From positions 18,113 through 82,112 of the forward strand of contig JAFGQZ010000023.1 of the NCBI GenBank assembly GCA_016935435.1: DNA of 64,000 bases. Reading direction: 5' to 3'. The notes below the pieces were generated by a model. The model ran no database searches. It was not told the DNA's origin and saw only the letters and a program-made list of their open reading frames with translations. This document shows positions 60,666 through 64,000 of the stretch, piece after piece (the stretch's first letter is position 1; each line of letters begins with the position of its first letter). Both the position numbers and the translations under genes were made by a program. This stretch comes from Bacteroidales bacterium. GTDB lineage: Bacteria > Bacteroidota > Bacteroidia > Bacteroidales > UBA10428.

Positions 60666-61769
60666 ATGAACTCAATCTTCAGGTATATACTTATTATTTC
60701 CGGAGTTGTGCTTTTGGGTATTACCTTATGGTACTTCAGCCATATTGTTGCCTATATTCTGGTATCGGCCGTTTTATCTTTTGTAGGGCGGCCAATAGTT
60801 GACTTGCTTGGTAAAATTGAAATAAAAGGCCGCAATATGCCAAAATCATTAAGGGCTTTTTCTGCATTACTCTTAATGTGGGGCGTATTTATAATTTTTC
60901 TTACCCAACTGATTCCCTTAGTTGTAAGTGAGCTGAACTATTTTTCAGCTATAAGGCCCGAAAATGTCATTAACAGCCTGCAGGGGCCAATAAATTGGCT
61001 TGAAACTACAATCGACAGGTTTTCTTCCGACCGGGGCGAAGTTTTCACCGTTCAGGAATTTATTAGCGACAAGCTCATTTCGGTGTTCAATGTAACTTTT
61101 CTGGGCAATTTTTTTAGCAATATGGCCAGTGCCCTCGGAAATTTGTTTATAGCCCTGTTTTCGGTAACTTTTATTACTTTCTTTTTCCTGCGCGACGAGA
61201 ATTTGTTTGCAGAATCGTTGCTTGCCCTTGTACCCGACAAGCACACCGATTCGTTCAGGCATGCCATGCTTTCGACCAGGAAATTATTGGTAAGGTATTT
61301 TATTGGTATTTTGTTGCAGACCACAGGCATTTTTACTATGGTAACCATTGGGCTTACAATAGCAGGTGTGGGTTTCAGCCATAGTATTCTTATTGGCTTG
61401 CTGGCCGGAATATTAAATGTAATACCATACCTTGGGCCGCTAATGGGGGCAGTTCTGGGGGTTATTCTAAGTATAGCCACTCACCTCGATCTGGATTTTA
61501 CAACTCAACTTTTACCATTAACCGGCTGGGTTGTTGTGGTTTTCTCAATTACCCAGCTTACCGATAATTTTATTTTTCAACCGTTCATTTTTTCAAGCAG
61601 TGTAAAGGCCCATCCGCTCGAAATTTTCCTGGTAATTCTCATAGCCGGCTCCCTCGCTGGTATTCCGGGCATGATACTGGCTATTCCGGGGTACACTGTT
61701 TTAAGGGTTTTTGCCAAAGAATTCCTGAATAATTTCAAAGTTGTTAAAAAGTTGACGAGTAAAATATAG
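60666..61769 (+). CDS. AI-2E family transporter
   Basis: 367 residues. Eight or so hydrophobic segments with the family's usual order, including LRAFSALLLMWGVFIIFL, the interior ALGNLFIALFSVTFITFFFLRDEN and FMVTIGLTIAGVGFS-like TMVTIGLTIAGVGFS, then AGILNVIPYLGPLMGAVLG, which is the best conserved part, and SSSVKAHPLEIFLVILIAGSLAG. The family was named for AI-2 export but also includes Na+/H+ antiporters; the substrate is not predictable. It is a single gene behind its own promoter. Confidence 0.9.
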   Translation: MNSIFRYILIISGVVLLGITLWYFSHIVAYILVSAVLSFVGRPIVDLLGKIEIKGRNMPKSLRAFSALLLMWGVFIIFLTQLIPLVVSELNYFSAIRPENVINSLQGPINWLETTIDRFSSDRGEVFTVQEFISDKLISVFNVTFLGNFFSNMASALGNLFIALFSVTFITFFFLRDENLFAESLLALVPDKHTDSFRHAMLSTRKLLVRYFIGILLQTTGIFTMVTIGLTIAGVGFSHSILIGLLAGILNVIPYLGPLMGAVLGVILSIATHLDLDFTTQLLPLTGWVVVVFSITQLTDNFIFQPFIFSSSVKAHPLEIFLVILIAGSLAGIPGMILAIPGYTVLRVFAKEFLNNFKVVKKLTSKI

Positions 61770-61817
61770 TGCAAAGCCCAACTATTATAATAAATTTACG
61801 GGGATACAAAAGTTTTA

Positions 61818-62720
61818 ATGAGGTTTATTAAGGTATTTACAATAATTACGGCCCTTGCTTTTAGCAGGTTATTACCGGCACAGGTCGATTTTCAGGTCAG
61901 CGACAGTATAGGGTGTGCACCTATGCAGGTAAGCTTTACCTTAAATACCGACACACTCACTTCATTTCAGTGGATGTTTGGCGAAGGCCCTGTGAGCACC
62001 CAACAAACCCCTGTGCATACTTATGAAAACGCAGGAAAATATAAAGTAGTTCTTAACTACACTAACGACTCGGTTGTGAAATTTGTAACAGTACACGAAA
62101 CTGTTACGGCTGCCTTTGAGTATGAGACTGCTTCGTCGCCCCTTGAATATCGCTTCTTGCCCTTGGGAAACATCAGTACAGACTCAACCAGCTTTCGCTG
62201 GGAAGTATATTCCGATACCCTTTTGGGCGCCGGAACGAGGGTTGGAAATATGACATTCCCTTTTAAACTAGACGCTTCAGAGGCAGTTTACGAATATGAA
62301 TTTAGCGATACCGCCTATTTTGCCATAAAACTTAATGTTACCACAAATTGGTTCGAAGGCTCCCAGCGCCGGCATTGTTCCGATTCATCGGTTATTGTGC
62401 TGTTTGCCCCCGAAGAACTTGAACCTTCCGACACCATTAGCCGCGATTCGGTATTCGCCGTGGCAAATGTTTTTGTGCCTACCACACAGGACTATTATAT
62501 TATCGACCCGAAAGATCCGGCAGTTGTATTGTCGTTCCAGGTTTTCTCCCGCACCGGTGTGCTTGTTTATAAATCCGAATCTCCGGTTATTTACTGGGAT
62601 GGGAGAAATATATCGGGACAGGTGCTGGGCACAGGTGTATATTATTTTGTGTTGGAAGCAATAAGTGGCGACAATTCCGGGTACTATTCAAGTCGTGGTT
62701 TCATTCATCTTTTCAGGTAG
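61818..62720 (+). CDS. Secreted PKD-domain protein with T9SS type B (gliding-motility-type) C-terminus
   Basis: 300 residues with a signal peptide (ending RLLPAQ). A PKD-type domain spans about residues 22-100 (CAPMQVSFTLNTDTLTSFQWMFG in overlapping parts, HTYENAGKYKVVLNY). A second beta domain follows. The C-terminal 75 residues are a type B sorting domain (VANVFVPTTQDYYII, FQVFSRTGVLVYKSE, YWDGRNISGQVLGTGVYYFVLEA in overlapping parts). Type B domains direct secretion by the T9SS and attachment as in gliding-related surface proteins. No catalytic function is seen. It starts 48 bases after the AI-2E gene. Confidence 0.83.
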   Translation: MRFIKVFTIITALAFSRLLPAQVDFQVSDSIGCAPMQVSFTLNTDTLTSFQWMFGEGPVSTQQTPVHTYENAGKYKVVLNYTNDSVVKFVTVHETVTAAFEYETASSPLEYRFLPLGNISTDSTSFRWEVYSDTLLGAGTRVGNMTFPFKLDASEAVYEYEFSDTAYFAIKLNVTTNWFEGSQRRHCSDSSVIVLFAPEELEPSDTISRDSVFAVANVFVPTTQDYYIIDPKDPAVVLSFQVFSRTGVLVYKSESPVIYWDGRNISGQVLGTGVYYFVLEAISGDNSGYYSSRGFIHLFR

Positions 62721-62756
62721 GTTGCCTAATTACTTATAAAATACATTGGCCCTAAA

Positions 62757-62799
62757 GTTGCATAATATATAACGAATTGCTATTTTTCGCACAGCAATT
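62757..62799 (+). promoter_or_regulatory. recA promoter with overlapping inverted repeat
   Basis: GTTG (62757-62760), a 20-base spacer and TATTTTTC (62781-62788) form a near-consensus promoter. AATTGCT (62775-62781) and AGCAATT (62793-62799) form a perfect 7-bp inverted repeat with an 11-base spacer that straddles the -7 box. An operator for a LexA-like repressor is a reasonable guess. Confidence 0.5.
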
Positions 62800-62843
62800 T
62801 TGATTATAATATAATCGGAATAAAACACAGAAAACAAAACATA

Positions 62844-63869
62844 ATGGCAAAAGAAAACACCCTTGACGAAATAAGAAAAGAGAAACTTAAAGCCCTGGAG
62901 CTAACTATAGGTAAAATTGAAAAGGACTTTGGCAAAGGCACAATAATGAAACTGGGCGATCGTGCAGTGGTAGATGTGCCTTCGATACCCAGTGGCTCAA
63001 TTGCGCTCGACTTTGCATTGGGCGTAGGCGGTTACCCGAGGGGAAGGGTTATAGAAATATACGGCCCCGAATCGTCGGGAAAAACTACCCTTACCCTGCA
63101 TGCTATTGCTGAAGCCCAAAAGGCTGGTGGTATAGCTGCATTTATCGATGCCGAACACGCATTCGACCGGTTTTATGCACAGAAGCTGGGAGTGGATACC
63201 GAAAACCTGCTGATTTCGCAGCCCGACAATGGTGAACAAGCCCTTGAAATTGCCGATCACCTGATACGTTCTGGAGCTATCGACATTATAGTAATCGACT
63301 CGGTTGCTGCGCTAACTCCGAAAGCTGAAATTGAGGGCGAAATGGGCGATTCGAAAATGGGCCTCCAGGCACGACTGATGTCGCAAGCCTTGCGAAAGCT
63401 TACTGCCAATATAAACAAAACCAATACCTGTTGTGTGTTTATTAACCAGCTACGCGAAAAAATAGGCGTAATGTTCGGCAATCCCGAAACTACAACCGGG
63501 GGCAACGCATTGAAATTTTATGCCAGCACCCGTGTTGATATTCGTAAGATTAGCCAGTTGAAAGAAGGCGAAGAGGTTACCGGCAACAGGGTTCGGGTTA
63601 AAATTGTCAAAAATAAATTGGCCCCGCCTTTCCGTAAAGCCGAGTTCGACCTGATGTATGGCGAAGGTATATCCAGATTAGGAGAGATAATTGACCTTGG
63701 CACCGAACTTGAAATTTTGAAAAAAGCCGGTTCGTGGTTTAGTTATGGCGAAACACGCCTGGGGCAAGGGCGCGATGCCGTTAAAGCCCTACTCAGGGAC
63801 AACCCGGAACTTGCCGATGAAATTGAATCCAAAATTACCGAAAAGCTCAAAGAAAGCTATACCCATTAA
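62844..63869 (+). CDS. recA: RecA recombinase
   Basis: 341 residues, normal length. Walker A is [10 protein letters not shown] (about residue 73), the acidic box is in [21 protein letters not shown], the L2 region is in [22 protein letters not shown], and the C-terminal domain ends [12 protein letters not shown]. It promotes homologous strand exchange and activates SOS cleavage of LexA-type repressors. An inverted repeat overlaps its promoter. No intein or truncation. The 131 bases to the window end hold no gene. Confidence 0.98.
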   Translation: MAKENTLDEIRKEKLKALELTIGKIEKDFGKGTIMKLGDRAVVDVPSIPSGSIALDFALGVGGYPRGRVIEIYGPESSGKTTLTLHAIAEAQKAGGIAAFIDAEHAFDRFYAQKLGVDTENLLISQPDNGEQALEIADHLIRSGAIDIIVIDSVAALTPKAEIEGEMGDSKMGLQARLMSQALRKLTANINKTNTCCVFINQLREKIGVMFGNPETTTGGNALKFYASTRVDIRKISQLKEGEEVTGNRVRVKIVKNKLAPPFRKAEFDLMYGEGISRLGEIIDLGTELEILKKAGSWFSYGETRLGQGRDAVKALLRDNPELADEIESKITEKLKESYTH

Positions 63870-64000
63870 TTCTACCTGTTTTCATATAATTAAACTGCCC
63901 GGGGGGTCAACCCCATAGCCGTCAAGCTAATATGTGTAAGTTACTGATTATCAATGAGGCACTATTTTTCACCCCATTCCTTTTGAGAATAGGGTTCTTA
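63870..64000. other. Non-coding stretch at the right edge
   Basis: No coding frame of use is present. A GGGG-TCAA-CCCC hairpin lies at 63903-63914 without a T run. The following bases (AGCCGTCAAGCTAA, then a mixed AT-rich segment) could be the outer end of a mobile element beyond the edge, but this cannot be decided here. Confidence 0.4.

Noticed and set aside
1..64000. CRISPR array, rRNA or prophage
   Set aside because: No set of regularly spaced repeats, no rRNA-like stretch and no phage structural genes were seen on either strand.

Overview
This window comes from a member of the Bacteroidota, most likely a marine or gut-type polysaccharide degrader of the Marinilabiliales/Prolixibacteraceae kind. 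The phylum call rests on several type A and one type B type IX secretion (T9SS) C-terminal sorting domains, promoters of the TTTG-N17-20-TAnnTTTG type, LamG and PKD modules, lipoprotein glycosidases, a MacAB-like exporter with two permeases, and RecA, ThyA and OmpA proteins of the expected sort. The family-level guess is inference. GC is moderate over most of the window and drops visibly at about 53.7-54.4 kb.
Layout. (1) 0-9.5 kb, + strand: a glycan-degradation locus with a GH2 enzyme (cut by the left edge), a LamG/T9SS protein, a GH5-like lipoprotein, a galactose mutarotase, a sulfatase with LamG and T9SS tail, and another LamG/T9SS protein. (2) 9.7-13.9 kb, +: a three-gene respiratory operon with cytochrome b, Rieske protein and an octaheme cytochrome c carrying HEAT/TPR repeats. 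(3) 14.0-25.7 kb, - strand: an arabinan-type locus with a sialidase-fold (possibly GH93) enzyme, a small T9SS protein, a Gfo/Idh + double DUF1080 + Gfo/Idh operon (3-keto-glycoside chemistry), and three GH43 enzymes with increasingly elaborate accessory domains. No SusC/SusD pair is present in the window. (4) 26.0 kb: tRNA-His with its own promoter and terminator. (5) 26.1-31.9 kb, -: envelope proteins (lysozyme-like, beta-propeller-like, lipoprotein, Yip1, beta-barrel, OmpA). (6) 32.0-39.9 kb, +: a truncated histidine kinase, a complete TPR histidine kinase, a NarL-type regulator, and a MacAB-like ABC exporter with adaptor. (7) 39.9-50.3 kb: an intergenic region rich in structure, a GH16 laminarinase, a membrane-tethered winged-helix regulator coupled to DcuC, a T9SS SGNH-type protein, and a hybrid sensor kinase with a sugar-binding-protein-like sensor. 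(8) 50.3-53.7 kb: a K+/H+ antiporter, two Gre-like factors and a winged-helix protein. (9) 53.7-56.9 kb: an accessory island with an MNT/HepT toxin-antitoxin pair and a UvrA2-type ATPase flanked by two related palindromic elements. (10) 57-64 kb: housekeeping genes, including a flavodiiron protein, DUF2147, folA, thyA, an AI-2E family transporter, a PKD/T9SS type B protein and recA.
How it fits together. Regions 1, 3 and the GH16 gene make this a carbohydrate-foraging stretch aimed at arabinose-containing, possibly sulfated, and beta-glucan substrates, with enzymes exported by Sec, Tat or T9SS. The bc-type complex, DcuC and flavodiiron protein suggest flexible low-oxygen energy metabolism. The most unusual candidates are the attC-like elements around the UvrA2 gene, the leader and operator region at 39.9-40.4 kb, the triple motif between the SGNH protein and the hybrid kinase, the octaheme-TPR bc complex, and the truncated kinase next to its full-length paralogue. 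No CRISPR array, rRNA, prophage or intact insertion sequence was seen.
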